Source: a virus
IMG/VR virus record: IMGVR_UViG_3300035070_001070
Location: 1-43,918 of that record
Length of the DNA stretch: 43,918 nucleotides
Direction: 5' to 3' (one strand)
Shown: positions 1 to 6,087 of the stretch, one piece after another
Numbering within the stretch: the stretch's first letter is position 1
Layout: each line of letters opens with the position of its first letter
Position numbers and translations under genes: made by a program
Notes under the pieces: model-generated
Told to the model about the DNA's origin: nothing
The model's database searches: none
What the model saw: only the letters and a program-made list of their open reading frames with translations

Positions 1-390
1 CATAAAGACATTCAGTTAATAATGAATAAATCTATTTCACTATCTAATGTGGATTTTGGTATTGCAGAAGGAGAAAGAAGCCTAAAAAAACAACTGCAAT
101 ATTTTAATGAGGGGAAAAGTAAAATAGATGGTGTAAAAAAGAAAGGGAAGCACAATTATTCGCCATCACTCGCTGTTGATATTTACCCATATTTTGATAA
201 CGGTGCTAAATGGGATAACGAGCATTTAAGCTATTTGGCTGGAATTATCCACGTAGTTTCAGAAATACTATTTGAAACTGGAAAAATAACGCACAAGGTT
301 AGATGGGGTGGTAATTGGGATATGGACGGTATAATTATATTAGACCAATCATTCGATGATAGACCGCATTTTGAATTGGTACTACCGTAG
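1..390 (+). CDS. M15-family peptidoglycan peptidase (endolysin), 3' part of a gene crossing the window ends
   Basis: The frame is open from base 1, and its true start lies at the right end of the window (ATG at 43910 or 43895). The joined N-terminus reads MLIHKDIQL..., as expected for this family, so the internal ATG at 22 is not the start. The conserved core is visible. There is a DFGIAEGERS strand, a metal-binding KHNY..SLAVDIYP block (His and Asp ligands), and a C-terminal RWGGNWD...RPHFEL block with the third ligand His. Family knowledge: these zinc enzymes cut L-Ala-D-Glu or D-Ala bonds in peptidoglycan and act as phage endolysins. At about 127 residues it is a bare catalytic domain with no signal peptide, so export would need a holin. 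The DNA is more A/T-rich than the genes that follow. Confidence 0.88.
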   Translation, partial: HKDIQLIMNKSISLSNVDFGIAEGERSLKKQLQYFNEGKSKIDGVKKKGKHNYSPSLAVDIYPYFDNGAKWDNEHLSYLAGIIHVVSEILFETGKITHKVRWGGNWDMDGIIILDQSFDDRPHFELVLP

Positions 391-399
391 TATTGGCGG

Positions 400-420
400 T
401 AACAACCGAATAAATAATAC
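400..420 (+). repeat. 21-bp direct repeat, copy 1
   Basis: TAACAACCGAATAAATAATAC lies ten bases after the peptidase stop. It matches 5427-5447 at 20 of 21 positions (T415 versus G5442), and similarity continues weakly to the next ATG in both places. Both copies follow an A/T-rich gene and precede a small gene. Possible roles are a shared recombination junction or a regulatory leader. Its function is not known. Confidence 0.7.
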
Positions 421-478
421 TTTAATACACAATAATGTACACCAGTAAAAGAAATACTCCCATTTTAAAACTAAAATT

Positions 479-763
479 ATGATTAACAGAGAACAAACAG
501 ATTCACGGATTATGCTCAAGGAGCAGAACGGTAGGTTCTATATCAAGGAGATGCAGAACGGAACGGATTTAGAAACGGCATGGACTAGGATTAGCAAGGC
601 TGAGTACAATTCAATGATTGACCCAGACATGATTCAGTCAATGTACTTGGACTACGTCAACAATTTTCTAAGCGTTCAGAGATTCGCAGAGTACTACGAC
701 ATTACTGTAGAGGATGCGAACGAGGTAATTAACAGAGGTCGAATGATAAACAACGCAGAGTGA
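479..763 (+). CDS. Hypothetical early protein, 94 aa
   Basis: I do not recognise this protein. It is mostly helical and rich in Asn, Asp, Glu and Met, with no membrane segment or Cys pair. The C-terminal third (FAEYYDITVEDANEVINRG) looks like a small helix-turn-helix-type fold such as those in phage regulators, but this is only an impression. An A-rich leader (aaaactaaaatt) precedes the ATG, as is usual in Bacteroidota. The following reading frame begins inside its stop codon (gTGA). Confidence 0.7.
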   Translation: MINREQTDSRIMLKEQNGRFYIKEMQNGTDLETAWTRISKAEYNSMIDPDMIQSMYLDYVNNFLSVQRFAEYYDITVEDANEVINRGRMINNAE

Positions 764-834
764 TAGCGATATTTACGCCACTAGCACTGGCTACGGTATT
801 GTTTTGGATTGTTTACTTAATAAGAGAGACATGA
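760..834 (+). CDS. Possible 24-aa single-span membrane peptide (GTG start)
   Basis: A GTG overlapping the previous stop opens a 24-codon frame, VIAIFTPLALATVLFWIVYL plus IRET. It is almost wholly hydrophobic and ends in charged residues. Its own stop overlaps a further ATG (acATGA), which opens a 9-codon frame. Stop-start overlaps are common in this arm, which supports translation. Short single-span peptides can be holins or membrane effectors, and an endolysin gene lies upstream. A chance frame cannot be excluded. Confidence 0.25.
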   Translation: MIAIFTPLALATVLFWIVYLIRET

Positions 835-894
835 AGGAGCAAGAAATCGTCCCACAATAAGCATAAGAAATTATCCTGTTAGTTAGAATGTCTC

Positions 895-922
895 TGTACT
901 TGTCAAGAAATTGACTTGTACA
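895..922. promoter_or_regulatory. Imperfect palindrome in the early non-coding region
   Basis: The stretch 764-1084 carries no convincing gene apart from the tiny frame at 760-834. Within it, TGTAC-TT-GTCAA-GAAA-TTGAC-TT-GTACA forms a dyad: both the GTCAA/TTGAC arms and the outer TGTAC/GTACA arms pair, separated by a TT:TT mismatch. It lies one base before the first GGGACGTTTTT motif. A dimeric-protein operator or part of a replication origin is plausible. It has no following T-run, so it is not an intrinsic terminator. Confidence 0.55.
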
Positions 923-923
923 T

Positions 924-1027
924 GGGACGTTTTTGCAATATTACTGATTTTCGGAAAAAAAACGTCCCCTCTGAAACTCTTACTATCACTAGGATAAGCT
1001 CTATATTGTCTAAAAAGGGACGTTTTT
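924..1027. repeat. Cluster of GGGACGTTTTT motifs (candidate origin or operator)
   Basis: Exact copies of GGGACGTTTTT occur at 924-934 and 1017-1027 on the plus strand, with an exact inverted copy at 958-968. A near copy (AAATCGTCCC, inverted) lies at 844-853. All are in the non-coding stretch just ahead of the small-gene operon that starts at 1085. The mix of orientations and the adjacent dyad suggest iterons or repressor sites rather than a simple promoter. I saw no further exact copies in other intergenic stretches. Confidence 0.6.
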
Positions 1028-1084
1028 AAGGGTAAAATAAAAATAATTAAATGTACCTTGCACACACATTTATATATAAAAAAT

Positions 1085-1279
1085 ATGACGATGAAAAACG
1101 ACATGAAAATAATTTGGGATAATGGTTTAGGCTTTGAAATAGGCTACCATGTAAGTGGGAATGTTTACAAACTTGTGACGGGAAGGTTTATGGGTGATGA
1201 GTATGAGTTGAACAAGAAACACATAATTGAGTACTCGCTAGAAAGACTAGTCGAGATGGAGAATAAATATACGACATGA
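1085..1279 (+). CDS. Hypothetical early protein, 64 aa
   Basis: I do not recognise this protein. I chose the ATG at 1085, since the frame can be opened further upstream only from a TTG at 1058. The 1085 start follows an A/T-rich stretch (tatatataaaaaat). MTMKND or MKNDMK starts a few codons later are also possible. The product is a small mixed alpha/beta protein with a basic and acidic C-terminus. Its stop overlaps the next ATG (ATGA), so the two are probably translated together. It is the first gene after the GGGACGTTTTT cluster. Confidence 0.65.
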   Translation: MTMKNDMKIIWDNGLGFEIGYHVSGNVYKLVTGRFMGDEYELNKKHIIEYSLERLVEMENKYTT

Positions 1280-1737
1280 AAGTAATAAAAATAGAAAGCC
1301 AAGCACACGCATTGGAAGTAAAAAAGTATTTCGAGTCTCTAGGTTATGATGCAGACTGTATTGATTTTGAAGATGATTTTATTTACTACGGCATCGACGA
1401 GGACGAGAATATGGTAGACGGATGGAGAAAAGCCCAAGTAATGAATTATGGATGGGAAATTATAAAACTGCCAAAGCCATTCCCACGAATGATGATGGTA
1501 CGGGGTAGGGATGGTTCGGTGTGGTCAAAAGGATTAGTGATAGGAATATTTAACGGTCACTACCTTACACCTATGCATACAGACTCTATTGAAGATATAG
1601 ACTGCGACACAAGTGCGCTTTTTTGGTCAGAAGCCAAGGAAATAGAACCTGTAAAGGTAACAATCGAGGAATTAATGGACTGCTATGCTAAGGAGCATGG
1701 AATCGCAGTCGAAAACTTAAAGGTATGGACAAATTAA
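1276..1737 (+). CDS. Hypothetical early protein, 153 aa
   Basis: I do not recognise this protein. The first 50 residues (KIESQAHALEVKKYFESLGY, then an acidic run) look like a small alpha/beta domain of the kind that begins with strand, helix, strand. The middle (RGRDGSVWSKGLVIGIFNG) looks like a beta-rich SH3-like segment often seen in phage early proteins. No catalytic motif stands out. It overlaps the gene before it by 4 bases and the gene after it by 13 bases, so it belongs to one tightly packed operon. Confidence 0.75.
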   Translation: MKVIKIESQAHALEVKKYFESLGYDADCIDFEDDFIYYGIDEDENMVDGWRKAQVMNYGWEIIKLPKPFPRMMMVRGRDGSVWSKGLVIGIFNGHYLTPMHTDSIEDIDCDTSALFWSEAKEIEPVKVTIEELMDCYAKEHGIAVENLKVWTN

Positions 1738-1970
1738 ATTTAGATTGGAACGGTGAAGAGTACAAGGAGTACGAGCACCAGTTGGACAAGTTCAGAACAG
1801 TATTTCTAAGGGTATACTTCCGTCAATGGGGACGGTACTCTATAAATCCTGAGAACGATAGCTCAGAGATGGAGCTAGTACTTGAGGAGTTAAGGCTCTA
1901 TGACGGTGATGGTGATGAGATTATGTTGACAACGAAACAAGAAAAGGAACTATTTGAACGAATGATATGA
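1725..1970 (+). CDS. Hypothetical acidic early protein, 81 aa
   Basis: I do not recognise this protein. It is acidic, with an ELVLEELRLYDGDGDE segment, and has a C-terminal helix (TTKQEKELFERMI). The DNA uses GAC, GAG and TAC codons freely, as the typical early genes here do. It overlaps both neighbours (13 and 4 bases), which supports real translation. Confidence 0.7.
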   Translation: MDKLNLDWNGEEYKEYEHQLDKFRTVFLRVYFRQWGRYSINPENDSSEMELVLEELRLYDGDGDEIMLTTKQEKELFERMI

Positions 1971-2146
1971 AATGTATAATAACAAGACAAGGTGAATGGG
2001 CTGAGATAGACAGGTTCGAGGTTGAGCAAGAGAGTGACGAGTTGTTTCACGACTTGGTTCAGCAATGTTCACGGTTAGGGTATTGGTTTAAGTATTATAC
2101 CAGTTCAGACGTTGAAGGAATCGACTTTGAGGTGGTTGTGAGTTAA
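1967..2146 (+). CDS. Hypothetical early protein, 59 aa
   Basis: This frame starts at an ATG overlapping the previous stop (ATatga/ATGAAA) and ends at the TAA at 2144-2146. It begins MKCIITRQGEWAEIDRFEVE and ends with a beta-like IDFEVVVS. It has no membrane span and no motif I recognise. The position fills a 187-base gap between two genes, with coupling upstream and a short A-rich leader downstream, which is why I count it as real. Confidence 0.6.
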   Translation: MKCIITRQGEWAEIDRFEVEQESDELFHDLVQQCSRLGYWFKYYTSSDVEGIDFEVVVS

Positions 2147-2157
2147 AAAAAGAGATT

Positions 2158-2610
2158 ATGACAAAGGAACAGTTAAAGCTAGGAGTGTCTAGGGAATTAT
2201 CACACAAGATAATTGATAAAAGAGCGGTTTTAGAGTGGATTCATAGATATGAGTCTAACGAACTCTTAAACTACAAGTACTATACACCTCCTGAGAATAT
2301 AGGTGACATGCCATTAATAGAGCGGGTATGTGAAATATTCAATGTCGAAGAGTCTGACCTGTACACTAGAAAGAGGGGTGACGAATTAAATTGGGCTAGG
2401 TACTTAGTTTACCACAACGACAGTAACATGAATAGAACCCAAAAAGACATGGCTTCGGCATTTGGTAGAGATAGGGTTACGGCAAGGAACGGAATGGAAA
2501 GATTACGTAACCTGTACGAAGCAAGGGACAAAAAGTTAATGTACTATGTTGGAAAGGATTTACAATTTTTTGAATTCATAATGAATGGAGGATATGTTGA
2601 TAAAAGATAA
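2158..2610 (+). CDS. DnaA domain-IV-like DNA-binding protein (first of two)
   Basis: Residues about 52-120 (PLIERVCEIFNVEESDLYTR..., then ARYLVYHND..., then DMASAFGRDRVTARNGMERL) have the layout of the DnaA C-terminal DNA-binding domain. In order these are a helix with 'f.v...dL..r.R', a long helix of 'aR....y', and a helix-turn-helix ending near '.dr.ta.n....l'. The AAA+ ATPase part of DnaA is absent. Inference: it binds phage or host DNA to direct replication or transcription, possibly at the GGGACGTTTTT cluster about 1.1 kb upstream. It could instead be a generic helix-turn-helix regulator. Confidence 0.6.
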   Translation: MTKEQLKLGVSRELSHKIIDKRAVLEWIHRYESNELLNYKYYTPPENIGDMPLIERVCEIFNVEESDLYTRKRGDELNWARYLVYHNDSNMNRTQKDMASAFGRDRVTARNGMERLRNLYEARDKKLMYYVGKDLQFFEFIMNGGYVDKR

Positions 2611-2728
2611 AGATAAAGAACAGTGGGCTAAGGAATACGATAGCCACTACAAGAGACAGTACGAGCAATTGAAACTGGAGGTAAAGGATTTAAAAACAAG
2701 AATAGAACGATTAATTAAAAACAAATAA
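2594..2728 (+). CDS. Small charged coiled-coil protein, 44 aa
   Basis: The ATG at 2594 lies inside the end of the previous gene, and the stop (TAA 2726-2728) is one base before the next ATG. The product is MLIKDKDKEQWAKEYDSHYK followed by a helical heptad-like tail (YEQLKLEVKDLKTRIERLI). I do not recognise it. Its fit between two genes and its codon use support translation. Confidence 0.55.
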   Translation: MLIKDKDKEQWAKEYDSHYKRQYEQLKLEVKDLKTRIERLIKNK

Positions 2729-2729
2729 A

Positions 2730-3242
2730 ATGAGTAAGACACATATTGACAAATTACGTGACCCAAAATTCTTAGGTGGATGGGACTTGCAAGACGAAAA
2801 CGGAAAGACCGTTGATAAAGTAGTGACAATCAAGGAGGTTAAGAGCGAGACAACGTTCAATCAAAAGTCTCAGTCGGAGGAGTCGGTTATTACCGTATAC
2901 TTTGAAGAGTGTAAGCCAATTATTTTGAACAGTGAGAACCGTAAAACTTTAAAGAAAGTTACCGATACTGGATTCATTGAAGAGATGGCTGGTAAAAAGA
3001 TTCAGCTAACTACAAAACGAATCAAAGCATTTGGTGAGTGGTGGGACGCGATTAGAATCGTGAAGAAAGCACCAACCAAAGACAGTGCCGTTGACGTTGA
3101 CATTGAAAAGTGTTTGACGAGTCTAAGGTCATCAAAGGACTTGGATGAATTGGCTTCGAAATGGATTGCGCTTTCGGATAAGGAAAAGAAAACGCCAGAG
3201 GTACTGGCTGAGAAAGAAAAACTTAAATCTACACTAAAATGA
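2730..3242 (+). CDS. Conserved phage recombination-neighbour protein (OB-like)
   Basis: The pattern THIDKLRDPKFLGGWDL... ITVYFEECKPIILNSENRKT... EMAGKKIQLTTKRIKAFGEWWDAIRI is familiar from phage genes that sit directly beside YqaJ exonucleases or RecT-like annealing proteins. The N-terminal 110 residues look like a beta-barrel, and the C-terminal 50 form a helical tail. Its stop overlaps the exonuclease start (ATGA), so the two are co-translated. Inference: it is a single-strand DNA-binding or annealing partner of the exonuclease. I cannot show annealase motifs. Confidence 0.6.
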   Translation: MSKTHIDKLRDPKFLGGWDLQDENGKTVDKVVTIKEVKSETTFNQKSQSEESVITVYFEECKPIILNSENRKTLKKVTDTGFIEEMAGKKIQLTTKRIKAFGEWWDAIRIVKKAPTKDSAVDVDIEKCLTSLRSSKDLDELASKWIALSDKEKKTPEVLAEKEKLKSTLK

Positions 3243-3892
3243 AGTACTACTTTGATATTGAACAGAGAACAGACGAATGGTTTGCAATAAAGTGGGGTAA
3301 GATTGGTGGAACGAAGGCTAAAGAACTGTTTATAAACTCAGACACATTATTTTACAAGATTTTAGCACAACACGTTGAAGAGTTTGACGAGGATGCAGAC
3401 GAGGGATACGCCTCGTTTGCTATGGAACGGGGAAATGAATTGGAACCGATTGCGCTGGAGGAGTTGTCACGGTACACGGGGCATAACTTTATTTCTATTG
3501 GATGGATTCAGTCTGACCATGAACTGTTAGGTATTAGTCCTGATGGAATTACTGAGGACTGTACGGTACAGGCTGAGATTAAATGTCCCCAAGCAATAAA
3601 CCACCTTAAAATGGTTCTGTCTGACGAGATTCCTGTAGAGTACGTGAACCAATGCGTTCATGCGTTCACCGTGAACAGTAAGCTAGAGAAACTATTCTTT
3701 TGCAGTTACAGACCTGAGAACGAACTAAAGCCAATGTTTGTAAAAGAAGTAACCCGTGATAGTATGGTTAATAACGGTACTGTGGCTAGACCAGTTATGG
3801 AACTAGTATCAGACTTGGTTTATCGTTCTGTTGAGGAAGCGGATAAGTTACAGGCTAAAATAAAAGAAACGATTGAGTCACTAAAATTCTAG
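3239..3892 (+). CDS. YqaJ/lambda-Exo-type 5'-3' exonuclease
   Basis: This is a 217-residue PD-(D/E)XK nuclease of the YqaJ viral recombinase family. Visible motifs are QRTDEWFAIKWGKIGGTKAK at the start, ERGNELEPIALEE near residue 65, and the catalytic GISPDGI...AEIKCP (Asp, Glu-x-Lys) near residues 95-120. VEYVNQCVHAF follows, where the Tyr and Gln are typical. Family knowledge: these enzymes resect double-stranded DNA ends for single-strand annealing. It pairs with the preceding protein, and no RecT/Erf/Sak gene was recognised elsewhere. Confidence 0.88.
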   Translation: MKYYFDIEQRTDEWFAIKWGKIGGTKAKELFINSDTLFYKILAQHVEEFDEDADEGYASFAMERGNELEPIALEELSRYTGHNFISIGWIQSDHELLGISPDGITEDCTVQAEIKCPQAINHLKMVLSDEIPVEYVNQCVHAFTVNSKLEKLFFCSYRPENELKPMFVKEVTRDSMVNNGTVARPVMELVSDLVYRSVEEADKLQAKIKETIESLKF

Positions 3893-4105
3893 GCATGTTG
3901 TTGTAAAATCGTTTTATTGCTTATCTGACCCCAAAGAAGGTGGACTTAAAAGATGTGAAAAACAATGTAAAGGTTGCGAAATGAGTAAAAATAATAAGCA
4001 ATAATATGTTTTACAACGCTAAGGGTATGGTGTCGGATTTGCTTTTCGCAAATATGCACTATAACCATTGTTAGGCTTAGTACGGAATTTAAAAATATAA
4101 ACAAA
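3893..4105 (+). other. Non-coding junction with a gene remnant and an attC-like hairpin
   Basis: A Cys-rich frame (3897-4004, no usual start codon) reads SFYCLSDPKEGGLKRCEKQC and continues KGCE..., and looks like the tail of a lost gene. Then 4011-4076 resembles an integron attC site. The end is GTTAGGC (4070-4076), a perfect GTTRRRY core box. A hairpin pairs ATTTGC (4037-4042) with GCAAAT (4048-4053), GTG with CAC, and GGgTAT with ATAaCC, with unpaired bases between. The left core (TTACAAC) is a poor match to RYYYAAC. The stretch from here to 5447 is visibly more A/T-rich than the exonuclease gene. Confidence 0.45.
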
Positions 4106-4285
4106 ATGAAAAAAGTAATAGTAAAAGATTTAAAAGGATTAGATAAAGAAACAATATCTAAAATAGAAACACCTATGGTTTATTTAGGTGAATATGAAGA
4201 ATCTGGTGATGTTTTTGCAGATTTAAGAAATAGCAAAGATGAACCTATTAGAATATTTCACGAAAGAATAGAAGATTATGACTAA
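4106..4285 (+). CDS. Hypothetical cassette protein, 59 aa
   Basis: I do not recognise this protein. It begins MKKVIVKDLKGLDKETISKI and ends in an acidic, possibly beta-hairpin segment (VYLGEYEESGDVFADLR). The gene lies just after the attC-like hairpin, with an A-rich leader (aaaaatataaacaaaATG). It overlaps the ABC-GNAT gene by 8 bases, so the two form one unit. The A/T-rich codon use (AAA, GAT, GAA, TTA) matches the following gene and not the exonuclease upstream. A small partner or regulator of the ATPase is the natural guess. Confidence 0.6.
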   Translation: MKKVIVKDLKGLDKETISKIETPMVYLGEYEESGDVFADLRNSKDEPIRIFHERIEDYD

Positions 4286-5417
4286 AATAAAACTAAAAAG
4301 TAGTATTAAAAATGATGACTACACAAAATATGTGTATGATGCTTTTGATATACAAAACAAAGAAGAAACAGAAGTAGAGGTGTCATTTAATTTAAGTGAA
4401 GCTAAAGACTTTGATTGGAATATAGGTGTTATTTATGGCAGTAGTGGGAGTGGTAAAACAACTATTCTAAAAATAATAGGTGAATTATCTAAAAGTAATT
4501 TCGATTACGAAAAACCATTAATAAGTAACTTTGATTGGTTAGAGCCTAAAGATGCAACATTATTACTAACAAGTATGGGTTTAAGTAGTGTACCAACTTG
4601 GTTAAGACCATTTCGCTTGTTAAGTAATGGTGAGCAATATAGAGCAGAGTTGGCTTATAAAGTAGGCAAAGCTAAAGACAATGAAGTTATTTTAGTTGAT
4701 GAGTATACAAGTGTTGTAGATAGAGATGTAGCTAAAGCAATGAGTTTTGCTTTACAGAAGTACATTAGAAAAACAAACAAACGTATAATTTTAGCAAGTT
4801 GTCATTATGATATAATGGAATGGTTAATGCCTGATTGGACTTGTTCACCACAAAAAGGAGGCGCACTCGAAAGAGGCGAATGGCTTCGGCAAGGCAGACC
4901 AAAAATCGAATTACAAGTTAGTAGAGTCGAGTCTAATACTTGGAACATCTTTAAAAAGCATCATTATCTAACAGAAGATGTAAATAAAAGTTGTAAGTTC
5001 TTTTTGTTTGAATGGAATAATAAACCAATCGGAATTGTAGCTGTGATTAATCAACCAAGAAAAGGTTGTCCTAATGGATTTGCAATAAGTAGGATAGTTG
5101 TATTACCTGATTTTCAAGGTATGGGGTTAGGCACTAAAATATGTGAATTTACTTCTTCATTGTTTGTAAATCAAGGGGGTAAAGTCTATATAAAAACAGT
5201 AAATCCTGCTTTAGGTTTGTATCACAATAAAAGTGAAAAATGGAGAGGAACTCTAAAAAACGGTAAAATAGGTAACACTAACGATGATAATGCTAAATCA
5301 AGGCTTTCAAGAATATCATACTGCCACGAATACATAGGCAAATGTATTAGCGGATATGAAGATTTATTGAAACCTATTAAAGAAATGAGAAAAGCTAATA
5401 GTTTAACGCTGTTTTAG
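4278..5417 (+). CDS. ABC-type ATPase fused to GNAT acetyltransferase (COG2401-like)
   Basis: The 379-residue protein has a soluble ABC ATPase followed by a GNAT domain. ATPase motifs are Walker A GSSGSGKTT (54-62), signature LLSNGEQ (114-120), Walker B EVILVDEY (136-143) and a switch His near 176 (ASCHYD). The C-terminal half starts TWNIFKKHHYL (221-231) and carries the acetyl-CoA loop VVLPDFQGMGLG (274-285). There is no transmembrane segment, so it is not a transporter. This architecture is known as 'ABC ATPase fused to acetyltransferase' in phages and plasmids. Its substrate is not established, and modification of nucleic acid or of a host protein is inference. It sits in an A/T-rich cassette with attC-like flanks, together with a 59-residue partner. 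Confidence 0.82.
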   Translation: MTKIKLKSSIKNDDYTKYVYDAFDIQNKEETEVEVSFNLSEAKDFDWNIGVIYGSSGSGKTTILKIIGELSKSNFDYEKPLISNFDWLEPKDATLLLTSMGLSSVPTWLRPFRLLSNGEQYRAELAYKVGKAKDNEVILVDEYTSVVDRDVAKAMSFALQKYIRKTNKRIILASCHYDIMEWLMPDWTCSPQKGGALERGEWLRQGRPKIELQVSRVESNTWNIFKKHHYLTEDVNKSCKFFLFEWNNKPIGIVAVINQPRKGCPNGFAISRIVVLPDFQGMGLGTKICEFTSSLFVNQGGKVYIKTVNPALGLYHNKSEKWRGTLKNGKIGNTNDDNAKSRLSRISYCHEYIGKCISGYEDLLKPIKEMRKANSLTLF

Positions 5418-5423
5418 TATTAA

Positions 5424-5447
5424 GCCTAACAACCGAATAAAGAATAC
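5424..5447 (+). repeat. attC-like GCCTAAC box plus 21-bp direct repeat, copy 2
   Basis: GCCTAAC (5424-5430) is a perfect RYYYAAC box and the exact complement of the GTTAGGC that opens the cassette at 4070-4076. This is what the two ends of one circular integron cassette would give. Bases 5427-5447 repeat 400-420 with one mismatch. The rest of a full attC (hairpin and second GTTRRRY) is not visible before the next ATG at 5463, so the site is at best partial. Confidence 0.5.
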
Positions 5448-5462
5448 GATTAATATAATAAA

Positions 5463-5645
5463 ATGAAGGAATTTACTGAGCGTAAGACGATTATGATTTC
5501 TAAAACTCAATCTGAAAGTTTAGATGTTCTTAAATCATATAATGTTAATGTGAGCAAATTCATAAGAACAGCTATAAGAGAGAAATTGAAAAGGGATTGG
5601 AAGTCAATCAAAGAGAAACAAATCAAAGGGCATTGCCCCTTCTAA
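5463..5645 (+). CDS. Ribbon-helix-helix-type DNA-binding protein, 60 aa
   Basis: The 60-residue product has the layout of a ribbon-helix-helix (Arc/CopG-like) regulator. RKTIMISKTQ forms the strand that would lie in the DNA groove, ESLDVLKSYNVNVSKF covers helix 1 and the turn, and IRTAIREKLKRDW is helix 2, followed by a basic tail. Such proteins bind operators as dimers. It lies directly after the cassette repeat and is itself A/T-rich, so it may either belong to the cassette or be the resident early regulator. Confidence 0.65.
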   Translation: MKEFTERKTIMISKTQSESLDVLKSYNVNVSKFIRTAIREKLKRDWKSIKEKQIKGHCPF

Positions 5646-5658
5646 AAACAAAACAATC

Positions 5659-6087
5659 ATGGGAATAATACTATTAATCACCGCATTATTTGCGGGGAAT
5701 GGATACATAGAAATAGACAGGGCGACTACTTATAACGCCCAAGTAAGTCAATGCGACAGTGACCCGTTCGGTACTGCTGATGGTTCTAGGATAGACCCAG
5801 TAAAGTTGAAGAACAGGCAGATACGATGGGTGGCACTGTCACGGGACTTGATAAATGACGATTACAGGCGCAAGCACCATCCTAGCACTGGTCATTGGAA
5901 CGGCATGTTTAAGTTTGGCGATACAATCGTTGTCAAGTCTGAGTCATGCCCACAGATTAACGGGGAATGGATTGTTCACGATACCATGAATAAACGGTAT
6001 AGTAATTCAATCGACTTTCTATTCGACCCATCCAATAATAAACCGAAGTTAGGTGTATGCACAGACTTAAAAATAAAACTAAAATGA
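5659..6087 (+). CDS. Exported 3D-domain (double-psi barrel) protein, likely cell-wall active
   Basis: A hydrophobic N-terminus (MGIILLITALFAGNGY) looks like a signal peptide. The mature part has the 3D/RlpA-type barrel pattern. ATTYNAQVSQCDSDPFGTAD (about 22-41) is the entry strand with Thr and Asp. RWVALSRDL gives the central strand, FGDTIVV the next, and GEWIVHDTMNKRYSNSIDF carries the conserved Asp residues near the C-terminus. Family knowledge: 3D domains occur in lytic transglycosylases (MltA-like) and other wall-binding proteins. Inference: it weakens peptidoglycan for lysis, alongside the M15 peptidase, or acts on the envelope early. It overlaps the next gene by 4 bases. Confidence 0.68.
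   Translation: MGIILLITALFAGNGYIEIDRATTYNAQVSQCDSDPFGTADGSRIDPVKLKNRQIRWVALSRDLINDDYRRKHHPSTGHWNGMFKFGDTIVVKSESCPQINGEWIVHDTMNKRYSNSIDFLFDPSNNKPKLGVCTDLKIKLK

Noticed and set aside
22-24. Internal ATG at 22 as the start of the M15 peptidase
   Set aside because: The frame is open upstream to the window edge and continues from the right end into a family-typical N-terminus.
1058-1084. TTG start extending the first operon gene by nine codons
   Set aside because: It would place an A/T-rich leader (tatatataaaaaat) inside the coding region. ATG starts are used by neighbouring genes, and ATG 1085 fits better.
883-1104. Minus-strand frame of 73 codons over the GGGACGTTTTT region
   Set aside because: It runs through the dyad and repeat cluster, overlaps the start of the plus-strand operon, and has a low-complexity product with no pattern.
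2647-2829. Minus-strand frame of 60 codons
   Set aside because: It is opposite the 44-residue gene and the start of the recombination-partner gene, and there is no other sign of minus-strand genes on this arm.
4278-5417. ABC transporter subunit
   Set aside because: There is no membrane segment or neighbouring permease, and the C-terminal half is a GNAT domain.
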